This document shows, piece by piece, positions 1 to 8,689 of a stretch of 31,359 nucleotides of DNA. The stretch is from DASPXY01 sp038227745 (GTDB lineage Bacteria > Planctomycetota > Planctomycetia > Gemmatales > Gemmataceae). Location of the stretch: NCBI GenBank assembly GCA_038227745.1, contig JBBRPS010000018.1:1-31359 (forward strand), read 5' to 3'. Position 1 is the stretch's first letter, and every line of letters starts with the position of its first letter. Under the pieces are notes generated by a model that was not told the origin of the DNA, did no database searches, and worked only from the letters and a program-made list of their open reading frames with translations. A program made the translations under genes and the position numbers.

Positions 1-40
1 CACGGCCCGGGCCGCAAGCGGTGAATTACGGAGTTCCCTC

Positions 41-1525
41 ATGGCAACCCCGCAAACCGAACCCACCGTGATGGAGCAGGCGATCGCCCTCATCCAGCGC
101 GGGGAGACCATCCAGGCCGAGGAACTGGTGCAGAGCGCCCTCCGGACCGCCGAGCAACAGTTCGGGCCGCACAGCCCCCAGTACGCCAACGCACAGAACG
201 ACGTCGCCAGCGTCCTGATGTACCTGCGCGCGCCGGACCGTGCGGCCGAGGCCCTCCGCAAGGCCTGCGCGGTCTACGCCCCCGACGACTACGAGGCGTC
301 GAAGGACCGCCTGACCTACATCATGAACCTCGGTTTTGCGCTGCGGCACGCGGGCGACCTCGACGAGGCCGAGAAGGTGCTGCGCGACGGCGTGGGCGGG
401 CGGCGCCTCTTCTACGGCCGCAAGCACGCCGGCTACGGCTTCGGCCTCGAACCACTCGCCGACCTGCTGCTGCAGAAGGGCAAGCTCGACGAGGCGCTGC
501 AACTCGCCGAGGAGACGGTTGACATCTTCTGGGGGGCGGGCCACGCACGCATCGCGACCGCGCTGGCCCTCCGCGCCGAGATCCTCAGAGCGCTGGGCCG
601 GGACACGCCGCCCTTCGACGGCCTCGACGGGCTGCCCGACGACATCATCGCGGAAACGGGCCAGGCGGTCCTCAACCGCGTCGATCTGCACAACCCGGCG
701 CGGCCCATCCGCCAGGTGCTGGACGACCTGCTGGTGCTGGTCAACCGCCGCCTGGGGGAGGCGCACCCGCTGGCCCTGGCGGTCCTGCAGAGCATCGCCA
801 ACCTGGAGCGGCACCTCGGCGACGGCCAGGCCCGCGTGGCGGCCATCCGCCGCGTGCTGGAACTGCTCGACGCGGTGGGCGACCGGGAACGGGCACTGGG
901 GGCGGCGCAGGGGCTGGGCCTGGCCCTGAGCGAGAGCGGCCAGCCGGAGGAGGCCGAGCAGGCGTACCGCGACGCGCTGGTCCGGGCCGAGGCGCTCGGC
1001 AATGCGGCCATGCGCTCGCAGGCGCTGCGCAACTACGGCCTGTTCCTGGCGGAGCAGAAGCGCCGCCCCGAGGCCGAGAAGTGGCTGCGTGAGGCGGTCG
1101 AGGTGGCGATGCCGTGCGGCGACGCGGAGATGCTGAGCCGGGCGCGCATCGCGCTGGGGATCTTCCTGCAGCACGGCGGCGATTTGGAGACAGCGAAGGG
1201 GATCCTGACGGAGGCGCTGCAAGGCATCAACCCCGGGCACCCCGACGCGATCACCGCACGCAGTCACCTCGACGCGGTCCTATCCGGGAGTTCGTGCGGC
1301 TGCGGCGACCAGGGCAAGGCGGTGGCCGACGCCTGCCGCGAGTACATCCTGGCGCGCGTGCCGCCCGGGGTGCTGAGCGACCTGAAAGTCGGCATCGAGA
1401 ACAACGACTTGCAGGTACAGGTGTTCCTGGACCATGAACCGGCACCGGAGGAACTGGAACAACTCCAGCGCGTGCTGCACCACGGTGTCGAAGCGTTCCG
1501 CCGGAATTTGCGCCAGCAAGTTTGA
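41..1525 (+). CDS. TPR-repeat protein with a Cys-containing C-terminal domain
   Basis: A 494-residue soluble protein built mainly of helical tetratricopeptide-like repeats, so probably a protein-protein scaffold; no catalytic motif is visible. Repeats can be followed through about residues 10-410 (for example GDLDEAEKVLRDG, SGQPEEAEQAYRDAL, GGDLETAKGILTEAL). From about residue 414 a separate domain of about 80 residues begins with SSCGCGDQGKA and ends at the stop; I do not recognise it. The ATG at 41 follows ACGGAG at a suitable distance. There is no signal peptide, so it is probably cytoplasmic. The same C-terminal domain recurs as a damaged copy at about 3.8-4.05 kb, just beyond the next gene. 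Confident as a gene and as a TPR protein; the role is unknown. Confidence 0.88.
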   Translation: MATPQTEPTVMEQAIALIQRGETIQAEELVQSALRTAEQQFGPHSPQYANAQNDVASVLMYLRAPDRAAEALRKACAVYAPDDYEASKDRLTYIMNLGFALRHAGDLDEAEKVLRDGVGGRRLFYGRKHAGYGFGLEPLADLLLQKGKLDEALQLAEETVDIFWGAGHARIATALALRAEILRALGRDTPPFDGLDGLPDDIIAETGQAVLNRVDLHNPARPIRQVLDDLLVLVNRRLGEAHPLALAVLQSIANLERHLGDGQARVAAIRRVLELLDAVGDRERALGAAQGLGLALSESGQPEEAEQAYRDALVRAEALGNAAMRSQALRNYGLFLAEQKRRPEAEKWLREAVEVAMPCGDAEMLSRARIALGIFLQHGGDLETAKGILTEALQGINPGHPDAITARSHLDAVLSGSSCGCGDQGKAVADACREYILARVPPGVLSDLKVGIENNDLQVQVFLDHEPAPEELEQLQRVLHHGVEAFRRNLRQQV

Positions 1526-1619
1526 GCAGCCCGTCGGGCTGTGACCGAATGGAGGTTCTCCCTGTTGAAGGCCGGCACCTCGTCGGGTAAGCTGGGAACC
1601 GGCAACAGGAGGAACGTCC

Positions 1620-3728
1620 ATGACAGGCCAGTGGTATTACACGCACAAGGGCAAGCAGTCCGGCCCCGTGTCCTTTGAGGATCTGCAAACTCTGGCCGCC
1701 TCGGGAGATCTGGCGTCCACCGACGAGGTGTGGCGTCAGGGGTCGGTGGACTGGGTGCCCGCCACCGCGGTGCCGGGACTTGTCTCGCAGCCGTCCCTCA
1801 CGGCTGCGTCCGCGGCGTCACCGGTTGCCGCACCGGCACTTCCCGAGTTGCCGGTGCCGGCACCTTTTGCTCCGCCGCCGCCTCCGCCAACCCCGCCCGC
1901 ACCACCCCGGCCGCGCCACCACGACCCGGTCACCGGTGCCGCCCGGCGCGGTGCTGCGACCGAAGCCCCAGTGCAGGGGATCGCCGCGACGGCCGCCCGT
2001 TATGGGATCACCGCTCCCCTCTATCGCGGCACCGATCAGGAGCCCGTCCCACTGCCGCGCCCGCTCGGGGATCCCCTGCGCGGGTTTCGGCGGTTCCTGA
2101 GTTGGCTGCTCGCGCTGCCCCTCCTCGCCGCCCTCGCCTGTGCGATCTTGTGGATCGCCTTCGCGGTCGCGATCCCTGACTCCCTCCAGTGGGCCTTGAT
2201 GGTTGCAGTCCTCCCACTGCCGGTCACCGCGTTCTTCTGGCGCATCCTCCCGAACCGGGTCACGAACGCGATCTACCTGCGCTCGTTCCGGAACGACCGC
2301 GACACCTGGCCGATCCGCAAGGCACTCCAGGCCGCCCTCGGCCGTCGCTTTCGCCTCTCCGGCATCCGGGACCCGCACCGCCGCTGGCCCGTCCTGCTGC
2401 GGTTCCTCGGCTTCACGATCTTCCTCTTCCGCTATTGCACCCCGAAGTTCATGAACCTGGAGGCCGGTACGGACTGGAAGGCCCGGCTGTGGCGCTCCCT
2501 CGGCGACACCCGCTGTGCCTTCATCGACGTCACCGACCTGACCCCGTTCGTCAAGGAGGAGATTGAACTGGCGTGCACCTGCCTCGGTCTGAGCCGGGTA
2601 CTCTTCCTCGGCAACGCGACGCGCTCCGTGGAGGACTGGCGGCGCCGCATCGCCGCGGCGCTTCCCCTCGGCACTCCTCTCGAGGCGATCCATGTCGCGG
2701 TGTGGCAGGGAGCCACGCGCGAGCGGAGGAAGGCGTTCGCCGAGGAGGTGCGCACCTTCGCGGCAGCCCTGCCGGCGGGGACGGCTGGGCTGCGGTGTGA
2801 GGCTTTCCCTCTCGTGTACGATACCGTGCTGTCCGGCGAGGCCCGCCGCGCCGAGGACGCCGCCTTCTGGCTCTCCGCCGTCCTCGGCATCGTCCTCGTC
2901 CTCGCCGCGCGCGAGCTGTACTGGGCCTTCGCCCCCATCGGCCGCGTGACGGATCCCCGGCTGTTCCCCCTGCTCGCCCTGAACGCCTACATCGGCATCC
3001 TGGTAGTCAACTACCTGGTGGATTGCGGCTCGATCCGGGAGCGGGTCGTCACGAGTGTCTGCCTGGCCCTGGTACTCCTGTGGCTGGGCGGGATCCTCCG
3101 CGCCGCCGGGAAGGTGAGGGACGCCGCCGACCGAGCCATCAGCGGCAACAACCTGAAACAGATCGCCCTCGCCTTCCACAACTATCGCTACGTCTTCAAG
3201 CGTTTCCCAACCGCGGCCATTTACAGCCAGGAGGGCAAACCGCTCCTCAGCTGGCGCGTAGCGATCCTCCCATACATCGAGCAGAAGACCCTGTACCAGC
3301 GGTTCAACCTGAATGAGCCGTGGGACAGCCCGCATAACAAGGCGCTGCTGGACGACATGCCCGAGGAGTTCGCCCCGCCGGGGGCGGACAAGGGCAAGGG
3401 TCACCTGACGCACTACCGGGTGTTCACCGGCCCGGGGACGCTCTTCGCCGACAGGTGGCCGGCACGCCTGACCAACATCAGAGACGGCCCCTCGAACACC
3501 CTCCTGGTCATCGAGGCGCGCGAACCGGTCCCGTGGACCAAGCCCGATGACCTCCCCTACAAGGAGAACGGGCTGCCCGCGCTCGGCATGCCCGGCCGGG
3601 AGTGGATCTGCGCCGCGTTCTGTGACGGCGCCGTTCGCGTCTTTCGCCCGGATCCCGATGAGAAAACCCTTCGAGCGGCGATCACGCCCGTAGGCGGAGA
3701 GGAAGTGGACTGGGGCCGCCTGGAGTGA
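1620..3728 (+). CDS. Multidomain membrane protein: GYF_2-like, unknown central domain, DUF1559-like C-terminus
   Basis: 702 residues. Residues 1-55 match the GYF_2 pattern (WYYTHKGKQSGPVSFEDL, then DEVWRQGSVDWVPA). A Pro/Ala-rich linker covers 60-110. Hydrophobic segments lie near 160-185 and 189-207. A central soluble domain (about 215-400) contains YLRSFRND, a Gly/Arg-rich stretch and CAFIDVTDLTPFVKEEIELA, which resembles the strand-helix pattern of TIR/SEFIR-like folds but is not recognised with certainty. Three more membrane segments follow near 415-432, 448-467 and 476-494. Residues 505-702 resemble DUF1559, starting NNLKQIALAFHNY and containing SWRVAILPYIEQ. DUF1559 normally follows a type IV pilin-like N-terminus, which is absent here. 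The ATG is preceded by CAGGAGG. Probably an inner-membrane sensor or scaffold (inference). Confidence 0.88.
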   Translation: MTGQWYYTHKGKQSGPVSFEDLQTLAASGDLASTDEVWRQGSVDWVPATAVPGLVSQPSLTAASAASPVAAPALPELPVPAPFAPPPPPPTPPAPPRPRHHDPVTGAARRGAATEAPVQGIAATAARYGITAPLYRGTDQEPVPLPRPLGDPLRGFRRFLSWLLALPLLAALACAILWIAFAVAIPDSLQWALMVAVLPLPVTAFFWRILPNRVTNAIYLRSFRNDRDTWPIRKALQAALGRRFRLSGIRDPHRRWPVLLRFLGFTIFLFRYCTPKFMNLEAGTDWKARLWRSLGDTRCAFIDVTDLTPFVKEEIELACTCLGLSRVLFLGNATRSVEDWRRRIAAALPLGTPLEAIHVAVWQGATRERRKAFAEEVRTFAAALPAGTAGLRCEAFPLVYDTVLSGEARRAEDAAFWLSAVLGIVLVLAARELYWAFAPIGRVTDPRLFPLLALNAYIGILVVNYLVDCGSIRERVVTSVCLALVLLWLGGILRAAGKVRDAADRAISGNNLKQIALAFHNYRYVFKRFPTAAIYSQEGKPLLSWRVAILPYIEQKTLYQRFNLNEPWDSPHNKALLDDMPEEFAPPGADKGKGHLTHYRVFTGPGTLFADRWPARLTNIRDGPSNTLLVIEAREPVPWTKPDDLPYKENGLPALGMPGREWICAAFCDGAVRVFRPDPDEKTLRAAITPVGGEEVDWGRLE

Positions 3729-3798
3729 ATCGTACTCGGGACTGGCGCCCCGAACGAGTTGCAAGCCCGCGGATCGAGGCGCGGCGAATCCCCCTGCG

Positions 3799-4047
3799 GT
3801 GCAGTTCGGGAGTTCGTGCGGCTGCGGCGACCAGGGCAAGGCAGTGGCCGACGCTTGCCGCGAGTACAACATGGCCAGCGTGCTGCCCGGGGTGCTGAGC
3901 GATTTGCAGGTGGGCATCGAGAACAACGACTTGCAGGTGCAGGTGTTCCTGGACCACGAACCGGCACCGGAGGAACTGGAACAGCTCCAGCGCGTGCTGC
4001 ACCACGGCGTCGAGGCGTTCCGCCGATAGCTGCGGCAGCAACTCTGA
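3799..4047 (+). pseudogene. Truncated duplicate of the C-terminal domain of the TPR protein at 41-1525
   Basis: From about 3806 the sequence repeats the last ~240 bases of the TPR gene. By my alignment 68 of 73 residues are identical. An in-frame GTG at 3799 would give a 76-residue product ending at TAG 4027-4029. In the TPR gene the equivalent codon is AAT (Asn), and in the copy the frame continues past the TAG as LRQQL to TGA 4045-4047, which matches LRQQV and stop in the parent. The TAG is therefore a premature stop in a duplicated gene end. There is no TPR region upstream and no convincing ribosome binding site. A short expressed domain cannot be excluded, because the copy is otherwise well preserved. 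Confidence 0.8.
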
Positions 4048-4082
4048 AGTGCACCACAGGCCACGGAACACAACCTGCCTGG

Positions 4083-4522
4083 TCAGAACGCAAGGAGGAA
4101 GTCGTTGCGCGGTCCGTCGAGCAGGAAGAGGCACTCGGCGAGGACATCACGGCCAATAAGGGCGTCAATCATCGGGAGCGGCGTGGCCAACTCGGTCACC
4201 ACCAGGGTCGGCCGGACCAGCATGGGTCGGCAGCCCCCGAGGGACCGGAAATGCTCAGGCTCATCTTGAAGAGATTGACAGGGACCGGGCCCGCAGCGGT
4301 CACTGTCGAAGCGGCTCGCAACAAGACCGCGCCCAGCGCTTGCAGGATGTGGGGATCGACGGCTGTCAAGTCCGAGCCGCGATCAAGGAGCGAGCGGGCG
4401 CGGATGGGCAGGGGGACGGGGGCATCCGCCTGGAGCAGATCCACAGTCGAAGCGCCGTCCACTCCGATCACCGCTTCAAGGATCGGCCCGTCCGGACTCG
4501 TCGTGTAGTTCAGGTATGGCAT
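4083..4522 (-). pseudogene. Retropepsin-like aspartyl protease, frameshifted
   Basis: Reading from ATG 4522 the product begins MPYLNYTTSPDGPILEAVIG and contains LLDRGSDLTAVDP. This resembles the active-site loop of retroviral-type aspartyl proteases, D-T/S-G, but with Arg in place of Thr/Ser. That frame ends prematurely at 4196. Shifting by one base near 4223-4238 restores a typical family C-terminus: LVVTELATPLPMIDALIGRD, then VLAECLFLLDG, ending LLAF at TGA 4083-4085. The repaired product is about 146 residues. The likely site is the G5 run (minus strand) at 4234-4238. The start overlaps the end of the upstream repeat-protein gene by 13 bases, as in a translationally coupled pair. Both the frameshift and the altered D-R-G motif point to loss of function, though sequencing error could explain the frameshift. 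Confidence 0.72.
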
Positions 4523-5144
4523 TGCCGGCAGTGGGGAGAGAGGTGGAGAAGCGGCTCCTCCGCCCGGATCTCCTGGACCAGGAACCCCTCCGGGAGGAAC
4601 TTCGCATAGCCGGCTCGGGTGGCCTCTTCATCCGTCGGGTAGAGGCCCACAAGGGCGTGGCCCTTGACGAGGGCGAACTTACCCTCGTGGCCCTCAGCGA
4701 GCAAGCGTGGCAGCTCGCGCCGCAAGGCGTTCCCTTCGTGGTAGCGCGGGTGTTCGGGCGGCAGCTCCGGCACTTCCGTGTAGTGAATCGTCCGGCGGAA
4801 CGGTTGCGAAGTTTGTGCCGCTTCCTGGCGAAGGCTCGTCCCGCTGCTCGCTGTTCGAGGCACCTCCGCACGGGCGTCGCGGGGCTGCACCTCCTTCTGC
4901 ACCTCATGCACCAGGAACGTCTCCCACGAGAAGCGAGTGTAGCCGGCCTGGACGGCCTCGTCGTGCGTGGGGTAGAGGCCGACGATGCGAGTGCCCTTGA
5001 CGAGGGCCGCCTTGCCCTCGTGCCCCTCGGCGAGCAGGCGCGGCAACTCGCGCTGAAATGTGTACCACTCGCGTGGCAGTCCGGTGGCCGGGGGCAGATA
5101 CGAGATTCCCGTCGAGTAAATCGTCCAGCGAGCGGTTGAGTCAT
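4510..5144 (-). pseudogene. Two-repeat protein (DUF5678-like), frameshifted near its start
   Basis: The body has two copies of a ~45-residue unit: ELPRLLAEGHEGK, then xALVKGxxxVGLYPT, then AGYxxF and FLVxEI. Each unit is preceded by a short segment (RWTIYSTGISYLPP and FRRTIHYTEVPELPP). I think this resembles DUF5678-type domains but cannot verify it. The only well-placed start is ATG 5142-5144, behind AAGGAGGG and a TATAAT box. It is in a different frame from the repeats, and a one-base shift within the first ~10 codons is needed to join them, giving about 211 residues. No alternative ATG in the repeat frame lies upstream. The 3' end overlaps the retropepsin-like gene, so the two form a pair. 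It is either a decayed gene or carries a sequence error. Confidence 0.65.
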
Positions 5145-5167
5145 TGGTCGGCCCTCCTTGCCGGCAG

Positions 5168-5173
5168 ATTATA
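5168..5173 (-). promoter_or_regulatory. -10 box for the two-repeat protein / retropepsin-like pair
   Basis: A perfect TATAAT on the minus strand, 23 bases upstream of the ATG at 5144 with AAGGAGGG in between. No good -35 hexamer is seen at 16-18 bases upstream. The short leader makes the placement plausible. Confidence 0.4.
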
Positions 5174-5289
5174 CCCGAACGGTGCCATCCGATGCAGCGC
5201 CAGGTCGCGCTTTGCCAGTCGGCGTCAAAACGAGTGGGCCAGCCTGCACCAAAAGGCCGGCCCGCGGGAGATTCATCGACAGCGGCAGT

Positions 5290-6636
5290 TCACGCCAGGT
5301 TCGGCAGCCTGCCGTTGCTGTCGCCGAACGAGCTCACGCGGCAGCCCATGCGCTCGAGCAACTCGACGTACAGGTTGCACAAGGGCGTGTTGCGCGGGAA
5401 ACGAACGTGCCGGTTGCCGCGCAGCGTGCCGCCGCCCTTGCCCGCCACCAGTACCGGCAGTTCGTCGTGGTTGTGGCGGTTGCCGTCGCCGTTGCCGCTG
5501 CCGTAGACGATCATGCAGTTGTCCAGCAGCGTGCCGTCGCCCTCGCGGACGCGCTTCAGCCGCTCCAGCAGGTGCGCGAACGCCTCGATGTGGAAGCGAT
5601 TGATGCGCTGGATCTTCGCCTGCTTCTGGCGGTTGCCGCCGTGGTGCGACAGGTCGTGGTGGCCGTCCGGCACGTCGATCAGGCGGTAATTGCGGTTGCT
5701 GCCCTCGTTGGCGAACACGAACGTCGCCACCCGCGTCAGGTCGGCCTGGAACGCCAGCGCCAGCAGGTCGCCCATCAGGCGGATATGCTGACCGTAGTCG
5801 GCCGGCGTGCCGGACGGCCGGCGCATGCCGTTCGCCGCGGGCACCACCGGCGCCGACTGGTTCAGCCGTCGCTCGATCTCGCGCAGCGACGTCAGGTACT
5901 CGTCCATGCGGCGCTGGTCATTGGCGCCGAGGCGGTTCATGAGTTGGGTGGCGTCCTCGCTCGCGAAGTCGAGGATGCTCTGGTTGTACTGCTCGCGCCG
6001 CGCCCGGTTCTGGTCGGTTTCCCGGCGGTTGGCGCTGCCGAACAGACGGTCGAAGACCAGGCGCGGGTTGACCTCCTTGGGCAGCGGCGTGGTCGGGCTG
6101 CGCCAGGCGAGGTTCGAGGAGTAGGCGCAGCTGTAGCCGGAGTCGCAGTTGCCCGCCTGGCGGCCGCCCTCGCAGCCGATCTCCAGCGACGGGAAGCGCG
6201 TGGCGCGGCCGACGCCCTGCGCCGCCACCTGGTCGGCCGAGACGCCGGCGCGGAGATCGGCGCCGTTCGTCTTGCGCGGCTGGGCGCCGGTGAGGTAGGC
6301 GGCCATGGCGCGGGCGTGGTCGCCGGGGCCGTCGCCGTGCGGCCGGGCCTTGTCGCAGGTCAGGCCGCTGAGGACCATTAGCTCGTCGCGGAACGGCGCC
6401 AGCGGCTCCAGGGTGCGCGGCAGGGCGACGTTGGCCCCGACGCTCGCGGGTGTCCAGTCGGCCATGTGGACGCCGTTCGGGACGTACAGAAACGCCAGGC
6501 GCTTCGGGGCCGTACGGGCTGCCTCGGAGGCGGCTGACGCGGTGGCCGGGGCCATCGCTTCCAGCATGGGCAGCGCGATCGAGACGCCGAGCCCCTTCAG
6601 CAAGGTCCGCCGTGAAACCGTCACCTTCGCCGTCAT
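5290..6636 (-). CDS. DUF1552 family secreted protein
   Basis: 448 residues from the ATG at 6636, which follows GAGAGG. A longer frame from 6684 is possible, but its first 16 residues come from the palindromic repeat. The N-terminus has a twin-arginine-type leader, VSRRTLLKGLGVSIALP followed by an Ala-rich stretch, suggesting export by Tat. The body has planctomycete DUF1552 features: LAFLYVPNGVHMADWTP near the start, a Cys pair CDSGYSC, DLLALAFQADLTRVATFVFA, and GHHDLSHHGG followed by YGSGNGDGNRHNHDELPVL. The biochemical function of DUF1552 is not established. It lies just downstream of the DUF1592 gene on the same strand; these families are habitually paired in planctomycetes, so joint secretion or complex formation is likely. 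Confidence 0.93.
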   Translation of the reverse strand: MTAKVTVSRRTLLKGLGVSIALPMLEAMAPATASAASEAARTAPKRLAFLYVPNGVHMADWTPASVGANVALPRTLEPLAPFRDELMVLSGLTCDKARPHGDGPGDHARAMAAYLTGAQPRKTNGADLRAGVSADQVAAQGVGRATRFPSLEIGCEGGRQAGNCDSGYSCAYSSNLAWRSPTTPLPKEVNPRLVFDRLFGSANRRETDQNRARREQYNQSILDFASEDATQLMNRLGANDQRRMDEYLTSLREIERRLNQSAPVVPAANGMRRPSGTPADYGQHIRLMGDLLALAFQADLTRVATFVFANEGSNRNYRLIDVPDGHHDLSHHGGNRQKQAKIQRINRFHIEAFAHLLERLKRVREGDGTLLDNCMIVYGSGNGDGNRHNHDELPVLVAGKGGGTLRGNRHVRFPRNTPLCNLYVELLERMGCRVSSFGDSNGRLPNLA

Positions 6637-6648
6637 GGTGGTCCTCTC

Positions 6649-6708
6649 AAGCCCAGGGGTGTACCCCCTGGGTCTACGATTCAACCCAGGGGTTGCACCC
6701 CTGGGCTT
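6649..6708. repeat. Nested palindrome between the DUF1592 and DUF1552 genes
   Basis: Two 25-base arms (6649-6673 and 6684-6708) are inverted copies of each other with two mismatches around a 10-base loop. Each arm is itself a near-palindrome of the form CCCAGGGG-N-CCCCTGGG. It fills most of the 85-base gap between two co-directional genes. It could form one long hairpin or two small ones; neither is followed by a T run on the minus strand, so it is a poor intrinsic terminator. Confidence 0.85.
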
Positions 6709-6721
6709 GGGTTTCAGACGC

Positions 6722-8650
6722 TCAGGGCCGCCCCTTCCGCTTCTGGAACGGGTCGCTCTTCACGACCGCCAGCACCAGGCTCGAAAAGCGATTCTGCCCC
6801 CGAACGACCGCGGCGCCAATGTCGTCCAGGGCGCACCTGTCGTACGCCTCCAGCCCGCGGCCCAGGGCATAGGTTAGCATCTTTTCCGCGAGGCAGCGAC
6901 GAAAATCCCCTTCGCGCGCCTTTAATATCGCCACCAGCTCGCGCGGCCCCTTGAACTTCTGCCCGCCCGGCAGCACGCCGGAGGCGTCGATCGGAAACTT
7001 GCCCTCGTGCGTGCGCCAGGCACCGACGCCATCGAAGTTCTCGAAGCCGAACCCGAGCGGGTCCATGCGCTGGTGGCACGAGGCGCACAGCACGTTGGTC
7101 CGGTGCTGCTCCATGCGTTGCCGCAGCGTACCGCGCAGCTCCGCCTGCTTCTCCTCCAGCTCCGGCACGTCCGGCGGCGGCGGGGGCGGCGGCGCGTTGA
7201 GGATGTTCTCCAGGATCCACTTGCCGCGCTTCACCGGCGACGTTCGCGTCGGGTTCGACGTCACCGTCAGGATGCTGGCATGCGTCAGCACGCCGCGCCG
7301 CTCCTGCCCCTGCAAGGACACGCGCCGGAACTCACTCCCTTTCACTCCCGGCAGGCCGTAGTGCCGCGCCAGCCGCTCGTTCACGAACGTGAAGTCGGCG
7401 TCCAGGAAGTCGAGGACGCTCCGGTCCTCTTTGACGATCGCCTCGAAGAACAACTCCGTCTCGCGGGCCATCGCCGAGCGCAGGGCCTCGTCAAAGCCCC
7501 GATATGTCCCCGGATCGGGCGTCGCGGTCTTGAGGTTGCGGATCTGCAGCCACTGGCCGGCGAAGTTCTCCGTCAGGGCGCGGGCCTTCGGGTCGGCGAG
7601 CATGCGCTTGACCTGTCGTTCCAGGGTGTCCCCTGTGCGGAGCTTGCCAGCGCGGGCGAGGCGGAACAGCTCCTCGTCGGGCATGCTGCTCCACAGGAAG
7701 TACGACAGACGCGAGGCCAGTTCGTGCTCGGTGACCGCGAAGGCGGTCAGGGTGCCCTTGGTCCGCGGCGTGCGCTCGACGCGGAAGAGGAAGTGCGGCG
7801 AGACGAGCGTGGCCTGGATGGCGAGCTGCAACCCCTTCTCGCCCGGATCGCCGTTGTCGAGCGCGAGCTTGACGAAGCGGAACAGGCGCGTCACCTCGTC
7901 CGCGGTGACCGGGCGGCGGTAGGCCCGGGTGGCGAAGCCGGCGATCACCGCGCGGACGGCCTCCACCTTCTTCTTGCCGAAACCGAGTGCCGGCAGGAAG
8001 ACGCGCGCGCGTATGGCGGGGTTCTTGAACGCCTCTGCGGCGATCTGCTCGGCGGCGGCCAGGTACTTCTCCAGCAGGAGCGGCGACAGCGACAGCACGT
8101 CGCCGATGTTGTCGAAGCCGTAGCCCACGTCGTCGGTGGGGAAGTCGTCGGCGGGCTTGAAGTCGATGCCGACCAGGTCGCGGATGGTGTTCTTGTACTC
8201 GGCGCGGTTCAGGCGCCGCAGGGTGACGCGGCCGGGGTCGCGCCCCTTCGTGCAATCGACCTGAACCACCTGCGTCTCGATCCAGGCGAGCAGGCGGTCC
8301 GCCTCGGCGGCGACGGGCCTGGGCCGGCCGGAGGGCGGCATCTCGCCCGAACGCAGGTTCAGGGCCACCTTCTCCCACAGCTTCGGCTGCTGCCGGGCGT
8401 CCTCCTCGGTCTTGAACGTGTCGAGCGTCACCTCACCCTTGGGCCGTTTGCCGCCGTGACACTTCGTACAGTATTTCGCGAGGAGGGGGGCGACGTCCTT
8501 GACGAATGCGGGCCTTGGGGGGGCCTCGCCTCCCTTCTTGCCGCCCTTGACGGTTTCGCCGGACGTGTCGTCGGCGCGGGGGGCCGAGCGCGGGCAGACG
8601 AGGGCCGCCACCACACAGGCACCGAGGAACAGGCAGGAACGACGGGCCAT
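6722..8650 (-). CDS. DUF1592-type secreted protein with planctomycete cytochrome c motif
   Basis: 642 residues with a signal peptide (MARRSCLFLGACVVAALVC). Domains in order: planctomycete cytochrome c-like segment with the haem motif CTKCH and downstream MPP (about 55-135); DUF1587-like (RVTLRRLNRAEYKNTIRDL, about 140-200); DUF1595-like (GFATRAYRRPVTADE); DUF1592 (ELASRLSYFLWSSMPDEEL to GQWLQIRNL); DUF1588 (RRGVLTHASILTVTSNPTRT, with a Pro run in NAPPPPPPPDVPEL, then NVLCASCHQRMDPLGFGFEN); DUF1585 (EKMLTYALGRGLEAYDRC) near the C-terminus. There are two CxxCH motifs, so covalent haem in the periplasm is likely. This architecture is characteristic of planctomycetes. Its reaction is not established. 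The next gene on the same strand is its usual partner, DUF1552. Confidence 0.94.
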   Translation of the reverse strand: MARRSCLFLGACVVAALVCPRSAPRADDTSGETVKGGKKGGEAPPRPAFVKDVAPLLAKYCTKCHGGKRPKGEVTLDTFKTEEDARQQPKLWEKVALNLRSGEMPPSGRPRPVAAEADRLLAWIETQVVQVDCTKGRDPGRVTLRRLNRAEYKNTIRDLVGIDFKPADDFPTDDVGYGFDNIGDVLSLSPLLLEKYLAAAEQIAAEAFKNPAIRARVFLPALGFGKKKVEAVRAVIAGFATRAYRRPVTADEVTRLFRFVKLALDNGDPGEKGLQLAIQATLVSPHFLFRVERTPRTKGTLTAFAVTEHELASRLSYFLWSSMPDEELFRLARAGKLRTGDTLERQVKRMLADPKARALTENFAGQWLQIRNLKTATPDPGTYRGFDEALRSAMARETELFFEAIVKEDRSVLDFLDADFTFVNERLARHYGLPGVKGSEFRRVSLQGQERRGVLTHASILTVTSNPTRTSPVKRGKWILENILNAPPPPPPPDVPELEEKQAELRGTLRQRMEQHRTNVLCASCHQRMDPLGFGFENFDGVGAWRTHEGKFPIDASGVLPGGQKFKGPRELVAILKAREGDFRRCLAEKMLTYALGRGLEAYDRCALDDIGAAVVRGQNRFSSLVLAVVKSDPFQKRKGRP

Positions 8651-8662
8651 TGCTCAGGCTCC

Positions 8663-8689
8663 AGGCAGGTCAGGCAGGTAAGGCAGGCC
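8663..8689. repeat. Three 9-base tandem repeats
   Basis: Three successive units of AGGCAGGNN lie at 8663-8671, 8672-8680 and 8681-8689, immediately upstream of the DUF1592 start in the divergent intergenic region. They are too short for a CRISPR; a regulatory binding site is possible but unsupported. Confidence 0.5.

Noticed and set aside
1818..4073. Long minus-strand open frame of 751 codons opposite the GYF/DUF1559 gene
   Set aside because: It is the antisense shadow of a well-supported plus-strand gene; high GC at third positions removes stops. No recognisable domain.
5290..6684. Longer start for the DUF1552 gene at 6684
   Set aside because: It would translate the intergenic palindrome; ATG 6636 gives a proper twin-arginine leader.
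8663..8689. Short tandem repeats considered as a CRISPR remnant
   Set aside because: Nine-base units without spacers and no cas genes nearby.
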